NCBI RefSeq assembly: GCF_040566555.1
Contig: NZ_JBEWYP010000002.1
Coordinates: 434,001 to 498,000 of the forward strand
Source of the DNA: Sediminicola sp040566555
Lineage (GTDB): Bacteria; Bacteroidota; Bacteroidia; Flavobacteriales; Flavobacteriaceae
Length of the DNA stretch: 64,000 nucleotides
Reading direction: 5' to 3'
In this document: piece by piece, positions 24,988 through 33,270 of the stretch
Numbering within the stretch: the first letter of the stretch is position 1
How the letters are laid out: each line of letters opens with the position of its first letter
Made by a program: the position numbers and the translations under genes
Notes under the pieces: generated by a model
The model's input: only the letters and a program-made list of their open reading frames with translations
Database searches by the model: none
What the model was told of the DNA's origin: nothing

Positions 24988-25962
24988 TTATCCCATTAGT
25001 TTAACCGCGTCTTTGGCAAAATAACTGGCGATGATGTTGGCGCCCGCCCTTTTTATGGCCAAGAGTTGCTCCATCATTACGGCATCATGGTCCAACCAAC
25101 CTTTTTCAGCAGCTGCCTTTACCATGGCATATTCTCCGGAAACCTGGTATACGGCTACCGGGACATCAACGGCATTTTTTATTTCACGTACAATATCCAA
25201 ATAACACAATCCTGGTTTTACCATTATAATATCTGCACCTTCATCTATATCCATTTCAGTTTCCTTAATGGCTTCAAAACGGTTGGCGGGATCCATCTGG
25301 TAAGTTTTCTTATCACCAAAACCTGGGGCAGAATCCAAAGCATCCCTAAAAGGGCCATAAAAAGCACTGGCATATTTGGCACTGTAACTCATGATGCCCG
25401 TATTTACAAGACCTTCTTCTTCCAAGGCTTCACGGATGGTCAAGATTCTACCATCCATCATATCACTAGGGGCAACAAAATCAGCCCCTGCAAAGGCATG
25501 GGATATACTCATCTCTGCCAAGACTTCAGCAGTTTCATCATTGATGATCTGTCCATCTTTTACAATTCCGTCGTGACCATAAGAGGAATAAGGATCCAAA
25601 GCTACGTCTGTCATCACTAGCATGTCCGGGCAGGCGTTTTTAATGGTCTTTATGGCCCGTTGCATCAAGCCATCTGGATTTAGGGCCTCAGTGCCCTTAT
25701 TGTCCTTTAAATTGTCTGGAACTTTTACAAAGAGCAAAACCGCGCCCAAGCCCATACTCCATAGCTGTTGTACTTCTTTTTCCAGATTGTCTAAACTTAA
25801 CCTGAAGTAATTGGGCATAGAGGGGATTTCTTCTTTTACACCTTTTCCTTCAACTACAAAAAGGGGAACCAGAAAATCACTAGGGGTAATAATGGTTTCA
25901 CGAACCAAAGTACGAATGGATTCGTTGGTTCGTAGTCTTCTATTTCGTCTTAGAGGGTACAT
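24988..25962 (-). CDS. hemB: Porphobilinogen synthase (ALA dehydratase)
   Basis: Condenses two 5-aminolevulinate to porphobilinogen, the second common step of tetrapyrrole synthesis. 324 residues. The Schiff-base lysines are Lys196 (YSAKYASAFYGPF) and Lys249 (IIMVKPGLCYLD). The metal-site segment TDVALDPYSSYGHDG has Asp119, Asp123 and Asp131 where zinc enzymes have cysteines, so this is the Mg2+-dependent, zinc-free type. It has its own TATCTTTG promoter and a terminator, so it is transcribed apart from the hemA-hemF run although next to it. Confidence 0.96.
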   Translation of the reverse strand: MYPLRRNRRLRTNESIRTLVRETIITPSDFLVPLFVVEGKGVKEEIPSMPNYFRLSLDNLEKEVQQLWSMGLGAVLLFVKVPDNLKDNKGTEALNPDGLMQRAIKTIKNACPDMLVMTDVALDPYSSYGHDGIVKDGQIINDETAEVLAEMSISHAFAGADFVAPSDMMDGRILTIREALEEEGLVNTGIMSYSAKYASAFYGPFRDALDSAPGFGDKKTYQMDPANRFEAIKETEMDIDEGADIIMVKPGLCYLDIVREIKNAVDVPVAVYQVSGEYAMVKAAAEKGWLDHDAVMMEQLLAIKRAGANIIASYFAKDAVKLMG

Positions 25963-25984
25963 AGTTTATGTTATTTTAGAACAG

Positions 25985-25992
25985 CAAAGATA
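25985..25992 (-). promoter_or_regulatory. Promoter -7 element of hemB
   Basis: TATCTTTG on the minus strand, an exact TAnnTTTG match, 22 bases before the hemB ATG. Confidence 0.55.
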
Positions 25993-26054
25993 AGGGAACG
26001 CTAAATGCTTATATTAGTTCTTTACTTTGATGTCGATTAATATGTTTTCTATAC

Positions 26055-26441
26055 TTATTCTGCCAGGCCAACATACATCCAATGGCCATTTTCCCGTTCG
26101 AAGGCAGATTTTTCATGTAGGACCTCCACTTTGCCATCTTTGTAAAAATAGGCATTGAAGGTTACGGTCCCTGAGTTGTCCTTTCGAGAACCTTGAGTGG
26201 TCTCCACGATCTCCAACCTTATCCAGTTCACAGATTTTGCCCAGTTCACAATAGCCTTCTTTTCTTTTAAAGGGCGAGTGGAGGAATGATGGCTATCCAT
26301 CAGGTAATCCCCATTGGCCAATACAAAGGCCGTATATCTGGATCGCATCAATTGTTCTGCCGTTACTGCATCTGAAATGTTCTGATGCGATATTTCACAA
26401 CAATCGGTATATTTTTTATCGTTTCCACAAGGACAGTACAT
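26055..26441 (-). CDS. YchJ-family SEC-C protein
   Basis: 128 residues. The N-terminal SEC-C zinc motif is YCPCGNDKKYTDCC (Cys3, Cys5, Cys14, Cys15), followed by an NTF2-like domain (AEQLMRSRYTAFVLANGDYLMDSHH ... VTFNAYFYKDGKVEVLHEKSAF), which is the UPF0225/YchJ arrangement. Function unknown. It follows hemF by 12 bases and is the last gene before the hemB promoter, so it is likely part of the heme operon transcript. Whether it has a role in heme synthesis cannot be told. Confidence 0.88.
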   Translation of the reverse strand: MYCPCGNDKKYTDCCEISHQNISDAVTAEQLMRSRYTAFVLANGDYLMDSHHSSTRPLKEKKAIVNWAKSVNWIRLEIVETTQGSRKDNSGTVTFNAYFYKDGKVEVLHEKSAFERENGHWMYVGLAE

Positions 26442-26453
26442 ATATCGCAGTGA

Positions 26454-27356
26454 TTAAACCCAATTTTTGGGTGATATTAAAACTTCTAGTAAACGTTCTT
26501 CTTCACTACCTTTTTCCGGGTGGTGGTCATACACCCATTGCACATGTGGCGGAAGGCTCATCAAAATGCTTTCGATGCGACCATTCGTCTTTAAGCCAAA
26601 TAAAGTGCCCTTGTCATGTACCAAATTAAATTCCACATAGCGACCGCGACGTATCTCCTGCCAATCCCTTTGTTCTTTAGTAAATGGAAGGTCCTTTCTT
26701 TTTATAACAATCGGTACATAAGCCTCCAGAAAGCTATTTCCCACCTCTGTCACAAAGTTGTACCAGTCTTCCATATTCATGTCGGCTGTAGCCTTGCAAT
26801 AATCAAAAAAGAGTCCGCCTACCCCTCTGGCCTCACCTCTATGCGTATTCCAGAAATAGTCATCGCACTTTTTCTTATAGGTCTCATGGAAGGTGGGGTT
26901 GTGGGCATCACAGGCCCTTTTGCATATGGCATGGAAATGTGTTGCATCCTCATCAAACAAATAATAGGGGGTAAGATCCTGTCCTCCTCCAAACCATTGG
27001 TCAACGATATTCCCTTCCTGGTCATACATTTCAAAATACCGCCAATTTGCGTGAACTGTGGGTACCATCGGATTCTTAGGGTGAAGGACCAAACTCAGGC
27101 CACAGGCAAAAAAATTGGCATCTTTCACACCAAAATAGTCTTGCATACTCTTGGGAAGTTCTCCGTGCACCCCTGAAATATTAACTCCGCCTTTTTCAAA
27201 AACATTGCCGTTTTCTATGACGCGGGTGCGACCGCCACCACCTTCGGGACGCTCCCAGATATCCTCCTTAAAAGACGCCAGACCATCTACTTCTGCCAGT
27301 TTTGAAGAAATGGTATCCTGAAGCTGAAGTATATAGGCGTAAAATTTATCCTTCAT
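26454..27356 (-). CDS. hemF: Oxygen-dependent coproporphyrinogen III oxidase
   Basis: Converts coproporphyrinogen III to protoporphyrinogen IX using O2, in the cytosol. 300 residues, normal length. Signature segments: GGVNISGVHGELP, WFGGGQDLTPYYLFDEDATHFH and RRGRYVEFNLVHDKGTLFGLKTNGRIESILMSLPP. Its presence with no hemN in the window suits an aerobic organism. Three bases separate it from the upstream DUF6973 gene and twelve from ychJ, so it is operonic. Confidence 0.96.
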   Translation of the reverse strand: MKDKFYAYILQLQDTISSKLAEVDGLASFKEDIWERPEGGGGRTRVIENGNVFEKGGVNISGVHGELPKSMQDYFGVKDANFFACGLSLVLHPKNPMVPTVHANWRYFEMYDQEGNIVDQWFGGGQDLTPYYLFDEDATHFHAICKRACDAHNPTFHETYKKKCDDYFWNTHRGEARGVGGLFFDYCKATADMNMEDWYNFVTEVGNSFLEAYVPIVIKRKDLPFTKEQRDWQEIRRGRYVEFNLVHDKGTLFGLKTNGRIESILMSLPPHVQWVYDHHPEKGSEEERLLEVLISPKNWV

Positions 27357-27359
27357 TAT

Positions 27360-27848
27360 TTAATCTTTTAAATGAACAAGACGATCGGTATAATTACTCA
27401 AATCCTCTATGTCGCTTATCTTTTTTGAATATGGAACCATATCCTTTAACAGGGCGATTCCTTTTTCTGTTGTCGTATCCTTATGAGCTTTGAACAGATT
27501 CCTTCCCACTTGATTATTGTGAAGGTCCATGGCCCTGGCCAGATCCTTATTTGGCGAAAATTCCTCATGCCAGTCGGTGATCAATTCCGCCCAGTGAATG
27601 GCTTTATGTTCTTCCCTGGTCCATTTCCTGCATTCTACAACTATTAAATAGTTCCAAAGTGCATGTCTAAAGGCATTTGCCGCATTATTGGTATGGTGTC
27701 TTTTCCCGAAATATTTGTTGGAAAGACGTATACACTTAAACGTGGCTTTAATGGTGGGGTATGCAAACAATGGAAAACGAAGAAGCAGTTTGAAAAGGCT
27801 CCAAACATCCCTGGGTTTCACAAGTTTTAAAATCCCCCATATATTCAT
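27360..27848 (-). CDS. DUF6973-like protein inside the heme operon
   Basis: 162 residues, no signal peptide. Conserved-looking blocks are NAANAFRHALWNYLIVVECR and WHEEFSPNKDLARAMDLHNNQVGRNLF, rich in His, Asn and Asp, as in the DUF6973 group, whose function is unknown. The invariant-looking RHA, WHEE and DLHNN residues could form a metal or catalytic site. Its ATG overlaps the hemE stop by one base and its stop lies three bases before hemF, so it is translated tightly with the heme enzymes. A role linked to uroporphyrinogen or coproporphyrinogen handling is only an inference from position. Confidence 0.78.
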   Translation of the reverse strand: MNIWGILKLVKPRDVWSLFKLLLRFPLFAYPTIKATFKCIRLSNKYFGKRHHTNNAANAFRHALWNYLIVVECRKWTREEHKAIHWAELITDWHEEFSPNKDLARAMDLHNNQVGRNLFKAHKDTTTEKGIALLKDMVPYSKKISDIEDLSNYTDRLVHLKD

Positions 27849-28876
27849 TACACCTTATATTCCTTTACAGCATCAACAAAGGCCTTGGCATTTTCCAAAG
27901 GTATGTTGGGTAATATTCCATGGCCCAGGTTGGCAATATATCTGTCCTTCCCAAACTCATTGATCATTTGCGTCACCATCTTTTTGATTTCCGATGGAGG
28001 AGATAATAACCTGGAAGGATCAAAATTCCCTTGCAAAGTTATTTTCCCACCACTCAAATAGCGTGCGTTTTGTGGGGAACAGGTCCAGTCTACACCTAAT
28101 GCCGATGCGCCTGAAGTGGACATTTCCTTTAAAGCGAACCAACATCCTTTTCCAAAGGCGATGACCGGAATTTCATCCTTTAGGGCATCAATGATCTGCT
28201 GTATGTATTGCCAAGAAAATTCCTGGTAGTCGGTTGGTGACAACATACCTCCCCAAGAATCGAATACCTGCACCGCATTAACTCCTGCAGCCACTTTTGC
28301 CTTTAAATAGGCAATGGTAGTATCCGTTATTTTTTGCAAAAGGGCATGGGCAACAACCGGCTGGGTGAAACAAAGTTCTTTGGCCTTGTCAAAATTTTTG
28401 CTCCCCTGTCCCTGTACGCAATAACAAAGTATGGTCCATGGAGATCCCGCAAAACCGATCAATGGAATATCATCGTTCAGTTTTTCTTTGGTCATTTTTA
28501 TGGCTTCCATAACGTAACCCAAGGAATCTTGGATGTCTGGCACGATCACGCGATCCAAATCCTTTTGGGAGCGAATGGGATTTGGTAAATAAGGTCCAAA
28601 ATTGGGCTTCATCTCCACATCAATATTCATTGCTTGAGGGATTACCAAAATATCCGAAAAGAGAATGGCGGCATCCATACCATACCTGCGTATGGGCTGT
28701 ACCGTAATTTCAGAGGCCAATTCTGGAGTTTCACAACGAGTGAAGAAATCATATTTATCTTTTAGGGCCATAAATTCTGGCAAGTAGCGTCCAGCTTGGC
28801 GCATCATCCAAACCGGAGGTCTTTCTACTGTTTCTCCTTTTAAAGCTCTTAAGAATAAGTCGTTTTTTATGCTCAT
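27848..28876 (-). CDS. hemE: Uroporphyrinogen decarboxylase
   Basis: Removes four acetate carboxyls of uroporphyrinogen III to give coproporphyrinogen III. 342 residues. The N-terminal signature is RPPVWMMRQAGRYLPEF, with the substrate-binding Arg and Asp (SDILVIPQAMN). The second signature region is GFAGSPWTILCYCVQG, and DSWGGMLSP and a C-terminal GHGILPNIP follow. Cytosolic. It is preceded by hemD at 17 bases and overlaps the DUF6973 start by one base. Confidence 0.97.
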   Translation of the reverse strand: MSIKNDLFLRALKGETVERPPVWMMRQAGRYLPEFMALKDKYDFFTRCETPELASEITVQPIRRYGMDAAILFSDILVIPQAMNIDVEMKPNFGPYLPNPIRSQKDLDRVIVPDIQDSLGYVMEAIKMTKEKLNDDIPLIGFAGSPWTILCYCVQGQGSKNFDKAKELCFTQPVVAHALLQKITDTTIAYLKAKVAAGVNAVQVFDSWGGMLSPTDYQEFSWQYIQQIIDALKDEIPVIAFGKGCWFALKEMSTSGASALGVDWTCSPQNARYLSGGKITLQGNFDPSRLLSPPSEIKKMVTQMINEFGKDRYIANLGHGILPNIPLENAKAFVDAVKEYKV

Positions 28877-28893
28877 ATATAAATGTTGTAACC

Positions 28894-29580
28894 CTAAGCG
28901 CTCTCCAAGGGCCTATTATTAAAAGTTTTTATTACCTGTACCAACACATTTTCTATGGTTGGTTTATTTGCTATGACGATAGTGTCTGTCAATGCTTCTA
29001 CAGCTGCAGCCGTTGTGGTGCCTATGCAAAAAGCTGTACTGTTTCCTATGGTATTTGCCGTTAAGTAACTTTCTACTCCAGACGGGCTAAAAAATAATAC
29101 CCCATCAAAATGGCGGTCAAATTTCTTGGGATTTAGTCTGGTGGCATAGGCCGTGATCTCTTTACAAGGGATGTTGTTCTCGCGTAAGCGATCGGGCAGT
29201 TCATCGCGTCTAAGATTGCCACAGAAAAATAAAAAAGAATCGTTTTTGTACGTTTTTACAAGTATTTCGGCCAGTTCTGCGCCATAATTGGCTTTTTCAA
29301 GCACTTTTAGCCCATTTTCTTCCAAAAGAGACGCTGTTTTTTCACCTACACAAAAGCAACTGAAAGAATCGATGTCCACATTTTTCTCCTTGCTAATGTT
29401 TTGTAGAAAGGCTGCAACCGCATTCTGACTGGTGAAAATTAGATTTTGGAAACTGTTGTCCATGGAGAATTCAGCGAACTCTATGTTAATGGCATCGTAC
29501 GAGACCACGGCAATCCCTGCGTTCAGCAGACGTTCCTTTTGTGCAAGGGACAGGATTTTTGTGGAAAGTATTGTCTTCAT
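28894..29580 (-). CDS. hemD: Uroporphyrinogen-III synthase
   Basis: Closes hydroxymethylbilane with inversion of ring D. 228 residues, with the two-domain low-conservation pattern of HemD: LIFTSQNAVAAFLQ (SxNAV motif), FCVGEKTASLLEENG, FFCGNLRRDELPDRL, GVLFFSPSGVESYL (second-domain SPSGV) and FCIGTTTAAAVEAL. Context between hemC and hemE supports the call. The gap to hemC is 38 bases. Confidence 0.94.
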   Translation of the reverse strand: MKTILSTKILSLAQKERLLNAGIAVVSYDAINIEFAEFSMDNSFQNLIFTSQNAVAAFLQNISKEKNVDIDSFSCFCVGEKTASLLEENGLKVLEKANYGAELAEILVKTYKNDSFLFFCGNLRRDELPDRLRENNIPCKEITAYATRLNPKKFDRHFDGVLFFSPSGVESYLTANTIGNSTAFCIGTTTAAAVEALTDTIVIANKPTIENVLVQVIKTFNNRPLESA

Positions 29581-29618
29581 AGTACGTTCAACTTGCAGCT
29601 TCCTAGGGAAGGAATCAG

Positions 29619-30533
29619 TTAGTTTGTCATTTCTTTCTTTATGGTAGCCATCAGTTGGGCTCCTCCATTTTGTAATATATCTTCGGCACAGAATTTACCA
29701 AAATCAGCTACCAGAGCCAGGGGAATACTTTTTTCTATCTCTAATTTTTGAGACCCATCCAAAGAAAACAGGACTCCTTTAAAGTGTAGTACATCATCCA
29801 TAATGGTCGCCAAGGCTCCAATGGGTGCCGTACAGCCACCTTCGAGTGTTTTTAAAAACTCCCTTTCCACAGTGGTACAGATTTCTGTTTGGGCGTGGTT
29901 GAGTTTGCCCAATGCCTCTCTGCAGAAAGAGTCTTTTTCCATGGCAGCAACTACCATGGCTCCCTGTGCGGGGGCTGGGACCATCCAATCCAATTTCAAA
30001 AAATGTTCTGGCAATAGGTTGATGCGCTCCAGTCCTGCTGCGGCAAAAATGGCGCCGTTCCAGGAATTGTCCTTTAGCTTTTGTAAACGGGTGTTCACAT
30101 TGCCCCTTAGGTCAACTACGTTATGGGATGGGTATTTATTTAACCATTGGGCTTTACGTCTTAAGCTCCCTGTGGCAATTGTTCCTGTGGTCTCTAAAAA
30201 GTCGAGCCCCTTGTGCACCAAAATATCCTCAGTTCGGGCGCGTTCCAAAACTGCTGCCTGTACTATGCCCTTTGGGAGGGCGGTAGGCACATCTTTCATC
30301 GAGTGAACCGCAATATCTATAGTGCCATTGATCATGGCAATATCCAACGTCTTTGTAAATATGCCGGTGATTCCCAATTCATATAAGGGTTTGTCCAAAA
30401 GGATATCCCCTTGTGATTTTACGGGTAAGAGTACGGATTCGTACCCTAAAGCGGTAAGTTTGTCCTTAACAGTATTTGCCTGCCATAGTGCCAATTCACT
30501 ATCGCGCGTTCCAATGCGTATTACTTTACTCAT
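29619..30533 (-). CDS. hemC: Hydroxymethylbilane synthase (porphobilinogen deaminase)
   Basis: Polymerises four porphobilinogen units into hydroxymethylbilane. 304 residues. The cofactor-carrying Cys234 lies in LEGGCTAPIGA. Arg-rich substrate loops and the Asp in HSMKDVPTALP are present. Its start overlaps the hemA stop by about four bases, so translation is coupled. It is followed by hemD. Confidence 0.97.
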   Translation of the reverse strand: MSKVIRIGTRDSELALWQANTVKDKLTALGYESVLLPVKSQGDILLDKPLYELGITGIFTKTLDIAMINGTIDIAVHSMKDVPTALPKGIVQAAVLERARTEDILVHKGLDFLETTGTIATGSLRRKAQWLNKYPSHNVVDLRGNVNTRLQKLKDNSWNGAIFAAAGLERINLLPEHFLKLDWMVPAPAQGAMVVAAMEKDSFCREALGKLNHAQTEICTTVEREFLKTLEGGCTAPIGALATIMDDVLHFKGVLFSLDGSQKLEIEKSIPLALVADFGKFCAEDILQNGGAQLMATIKKEMTN

Positions 30534-31786
30534 TTGGACTCTATTTCTAATTGAAATACCTTTTGGATCAGATCTAGGCTGATATCCGCATCGGTATCGT
30601 CCCCTTTTAAGTGGTTGGCAAAACGGGTGGTAATCTTTTGTATGATTCGGTCAGATATGATCTCGGCCTGAATGGAATTATAATCGGAGAGTTTTTTGCT
30701 CTGGAAATCCAGCTCTTCCTCCTTCATTGTTTTTAATTTCTTTTTCAAGGCCTTGATGACCGGAGCAAATTTTCTGGTCTCCAACCATTTGATGAAATCA
30801 TCCTTTGTTTCATCAATAATGATTTCTGCCTGTGGGATAAACTGCTTTCTTCGTGCCAAGGTCTTATCGGTCATTTGTGATAGGTCATCCAAATGTACTA
30901 CGGTAACATTGTCCAGGGCAGCAACATCGTCAGAGACATTCTTGGGAATGGAAAGGTCCAAGATCAACAACGGTTTTTTGGTGTAGATCAATTCCTTGGA
31001 AATTGTGGGCGATTGTGCGCCCGTGGCTACGACCAATACATCCGTATTGCGGATCTCTGTCTGCAGATCCCCATAATCCTTTACCAACAGATTAAACTTG
31101 CCGGCAATTTTTTCGGCCTTGTTCTTGGTGCGGTTGATAAGGGTTATATGTGTATTCTTAGTGTGTTTTATTAGGTTTTCGCAAGTATTACGTCCAATTT
31201 TTCCCGTTCCGAAAAGTAAAATGTTCTTATCGGAAACATTGGCCACATTGTTCATGATATACTGTACCGAAGCAAAGGCAACGGAAGTGGCCCCTGAAGA
31301 AATCTCTGTTTCGTTTTTGATGCGCTTACTGGCCTGAATGACCGAATTACACAAACGTTCCAAAAACGGATTTGCAATCTCGAGACGCTTGGAGCGGTTA
31401 AAGCTTTGTTTTAACTGACTGATAATCTCAAAATCGCCCAAGATCTGACTATCCAAGCCCGTGCCCACACGGAACAAATGGCTGATAGCATCATTGTTCT
31501 TATATACATAGGCAACTTCCTGGAACTCTTCCACGGTGCCATTGGTATTATCGCAAAGTAATTTGATCAATTGAAAAGGGTGCTGGGCAAAACCGTGCAG
31601 TTCCGTACGGTTACAAGTAGACGTCACCAAAAGACCATCAATGTCCTGGTCCTTGGCCTGCCTCAACAAATTCTCCATGGCGTCCTCTTCCAAACTGAAC
31701 TTCCCACGTACCTCGGCGTCCGCCTTTTTGTAGTTAAGGCCTATGGTATAAAAAGAGTTATGTTTGGAAATATGGTAATTCTTCAT
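30530..31786 (-). CDS. hemA: Glutamyl-tRNA reductase
   Basis: NADPH-dependent reduction of glutamyl-tRNA to glutamate-1-semialdehyde, the first committed and usually regulated step of the C5 pathway. 418 residues. The catalytic Cys58 is in LVTSTCNRTE, the Rossmann loop is FGTGKIGRNTCENL, and the helical dimerisation domain is at the C-terminus. It is the first gene of the heme operon. A TATTTTTG box lies 20 bases upstream and the divergent AraC gene shares the 204-bp spacer. HemL, the next enzyme, is not in this window. Confidence 0.97.
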   Translation of the reverse strand: MKNYHISKHNSFYTIGLNYKKADAEVRGKFSLEEDAMENLLRQAKDQDIDGLLVTSTCNRTELHGFAQHPFQLIKLLCDNTNGTVEEFQEVAYVYKNNDAISHLFRVGTGLDSQILGDFEIISQLKQSFNRSKRLEIANPFLERLCNSVIQASKRIKNETEISSGATSVAFASVQYIMNNVANVSDKNILLFGTGKIGRNTCENLIKHTKNTHITLINRTKNKAEKIAGKFNLLVKDYGDLQTEIRNTDVLVVATGAQSPTISKELIYTKKPLLILDLSIPKNVSDDVAALDNVTVVHLDDLSQMTDKTLARRKQFIPQAEIIIDETKDDFIKWLETRKFAPVIKALKKKLKTMKEEELDFQSKKLSDYNSIQAEIISDRIIQKITTRFANHLKGDDTDADISLDLIQKVFQLEIESK

Positions 31787-31806
31787 ACAATCCTTTCAAT
31801 CGACCA

Positions 31807-31814
31807 CAAAAATA
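31807..31814 (-). promoter_or_regulatory. Promoter -7 element of hemA
   Basis: TATTTTTG on the minus strand, exact to TAnnTTTG, 20 bases before the ATG. No -33 TTG at the usual distance. Confidence 0.55.
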
Positions 31815-31909
31815 AATTCATAAAACCTATAAAAGTAACGCTGTAGGAACAATAAGTAACGATTCAAGTTTTTTAACGTCATTTTTAGGCCAAATTCACC
31901 CATATGTAC

Positions 31910-31917
31910 TATTTTTG
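31910..31917 (+). promoter_or_regulatory. -7-like element upstream of the AraC gene
   Basis: TATTTTTG on the plus strand. The 21 bases ending GTTATTTTTGTT-like here and at hemH agree at 17 positions. The distance to the ATG (31991) leaves a leader of about 70 bases that contains the palindrome. Confidence 0.45.
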
Positions 31918-31932
31918 TTAGGGTTAGGGGGA

Positions 31933-31965
31933 TTCTAAAAAAAATAATTTAGAACGTTTCTAAAT
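31933..31965. promoter_or_regulatory. Palindromic operator-like site between hemA and the AraC gene
   Basis: ATTTAGAACGTTTCTAAAT (31947-31965) is a perfect palindrome with 8-bp arms around CGT. A third half-site, TTCTAAAA, lies at 31933-31940. The site is 25 bases before the AraC ATG and downstream of its putative -7 box, where autorepression would act. There is no T-run, so it is not a terminator. Confidence 0.5.
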
Positions 31966-31990
31966 AGATTGCTCACATAGAAAAAGGTTT

Positions 31991-32881
31991 ATGGAAACAA
32001 AAAATATCGCTGAAGGTTCTTTCGAGGAGGTTTTTATTGAAGATGGGTTTTATGTGCTTAAAATTCAGAATGATGCCCCTCATATTCAAAAGGTGACCCG
32101 CCAAATTGATAGCTCTTTTATTCAGTTTCATTTCTGCTTGAAAGGGGGTGCCAAATTTATTTTCAATGATGGGCGTTACGCTCTGGACGTATCCGAAGAA
32201 AACTCCCTGTTGTTGTACAATACCCAGATGGACCTCCCCTTGAACCTGGAGCTCAACCCTAATTCCTGGTTGGTGTCCGTGGTGATGACCATTCGGAAAT
32301 TTCATTCCCTTTTTTCCAAAGAGGCCAATTATATCCCTTTCCTCAGTGCGGAGAACAAGGATAAAAAATACTACACCCAGGAAGGTGTTACCCCGGCGAT
32401 TGCCGTTATCCTCAGCCAGGTCATGAACTACCATTTGCACCCTTCCATAAAGGAGTTATATATCAAAGGAAAGATCTACGAGCTTATTGCACTATACTTT
32501 AACCGTAGTGAGGATGCCGATGTGGAGCAATGTCCGTTTTTAGTGGATGAGGACAATATAAAACGAATCCGCAAGGCCAAGGAAATTATCATAGCCCGGA
32601 TGGCTGAACCCCCATCTCTTGCCGAACTCTCGGAAGAAATAGGGCTCAGCCTTAAAAAGCTGAAGGAAGGTTTCAAGCAGATCTATGGGGACAGCGTCTA
32701 TAGTTTTTTGTTTGATTATAAGATGGAGTACTCCCGCAAGATGCTCGAATCTGGCATGCACAATGTCAATGAAGTGGGACTCAAAGTGGGGTACAGTACT
32801 GCCAGCCATTTTATCGCTGCCTTTAAGAAAAAGTACGGCACTACGCCCAAAAAATACCTGATGTCACTGGCCAACGGCTAG
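31991..32881 (+). CDS. AraC-family transcriptional regulator next to hemA
   Basis: 296 residues. The N-terminal ~190 residues are a sensory domain of the cupin/PchR-like type (FIQFHFCLKGGAKFIFNDGRY; NTQMDLPLNLEL). The C-terminal ~100 hold two helix-turn-helix motifs: LAELSEEIGLSLKKLKEGFKQIYG and VNEVGLKVGYSTASHFIAAFKKKYGTTPKKYL. It is divergent from hemA. PchR relatives sense iron-siderophore complexes, so a ligand such as heme, a porphyrin or iron chelate is a reasonable inference, not shown. Regulation of hemA and of itself through the nearby palindrome is likely. Confidence 0.9.
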   Translation: METKNIAEGSFEEVFIEDGFYVLKIQNDAPHIQKVTRQIDSSFIQFHFCLKGGAKFIFNDGRYALDVSEENSLLLYNTQMDLPLNLELNPNSWLVSVVMTIRKFHSLFSKEANYIPFLSAENKDKKYYTQEGVTPAIAVILSQVMNYHLHPSIKELYIKGKIYELIALYFNRSEDADVEQCPFLVDEDNIKRIRKAKEIIIARMAEPPSLAELSEEIGLSLKKLKEGFKQIYGDSVYSFLFDYKMEYSRKMLESGMHNVNEVGLKVGYSTASHFIAAFKKKYGTTPKKYLMSLANG

Positions 32882-33270
32882 GGCACTGGCGTCTTTTGGG
32901 TTTGGGATTTGGAAAGTGTGTATAAAATTTGTCTTTTCCTGGTGTCTTTCTCCTTTTTCCATGAGCAACTTGACATAGTTATTGGTTTTTATTGATGCTT
33001 CACGGTAATCATATTCTCTTTATCAATACCTCAATTGCTACTATAATTGACTTTTTGATACTTTTTGGCCATTATTAGGCGGTTTCTTGTATTTCTCCCA
33101 CTATTTGATCGTTTTATTTTTTCAACTCAAAAATTTAGGTTTCTTTTCTGGTTTTCGTGAAGCGTACTATCGTATTATTTTCTATATTGTCACTTGATAG
33201 GATGGCATTGCTGTTCCCTTTATACAGACTTTGTAGGTAATAATCGGAACCCATAAAAAACATAAAGACT
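32882..33270. other. AT-rich intergenic stretch at the edge of an atypical region
   Basis: 389 bp between the AraC gene and a small secreted protein. No promoter of standard form, no terminator and no repeats are recognised. On the minus strand a frame of about 50 codons (roughly 33018-32865) is open without a start, which may be a decayed gene or chance. T-rich runs dominate 32930-33120. Confidence 0.45.

Noticed and set aside
25066..25620. 184-codon plus-strand frame inside hemB
   Set aside because: Antisense to conserved active-site lysine segments; aromatic/Ile-rich composition typical of a shadow frame.
31973..32440. 155-codon minus-strand frame over the AraC gene start
   Set aside because: Shadow of the AraC sensory domain; it would run through the palindrome and lacks a promoter.
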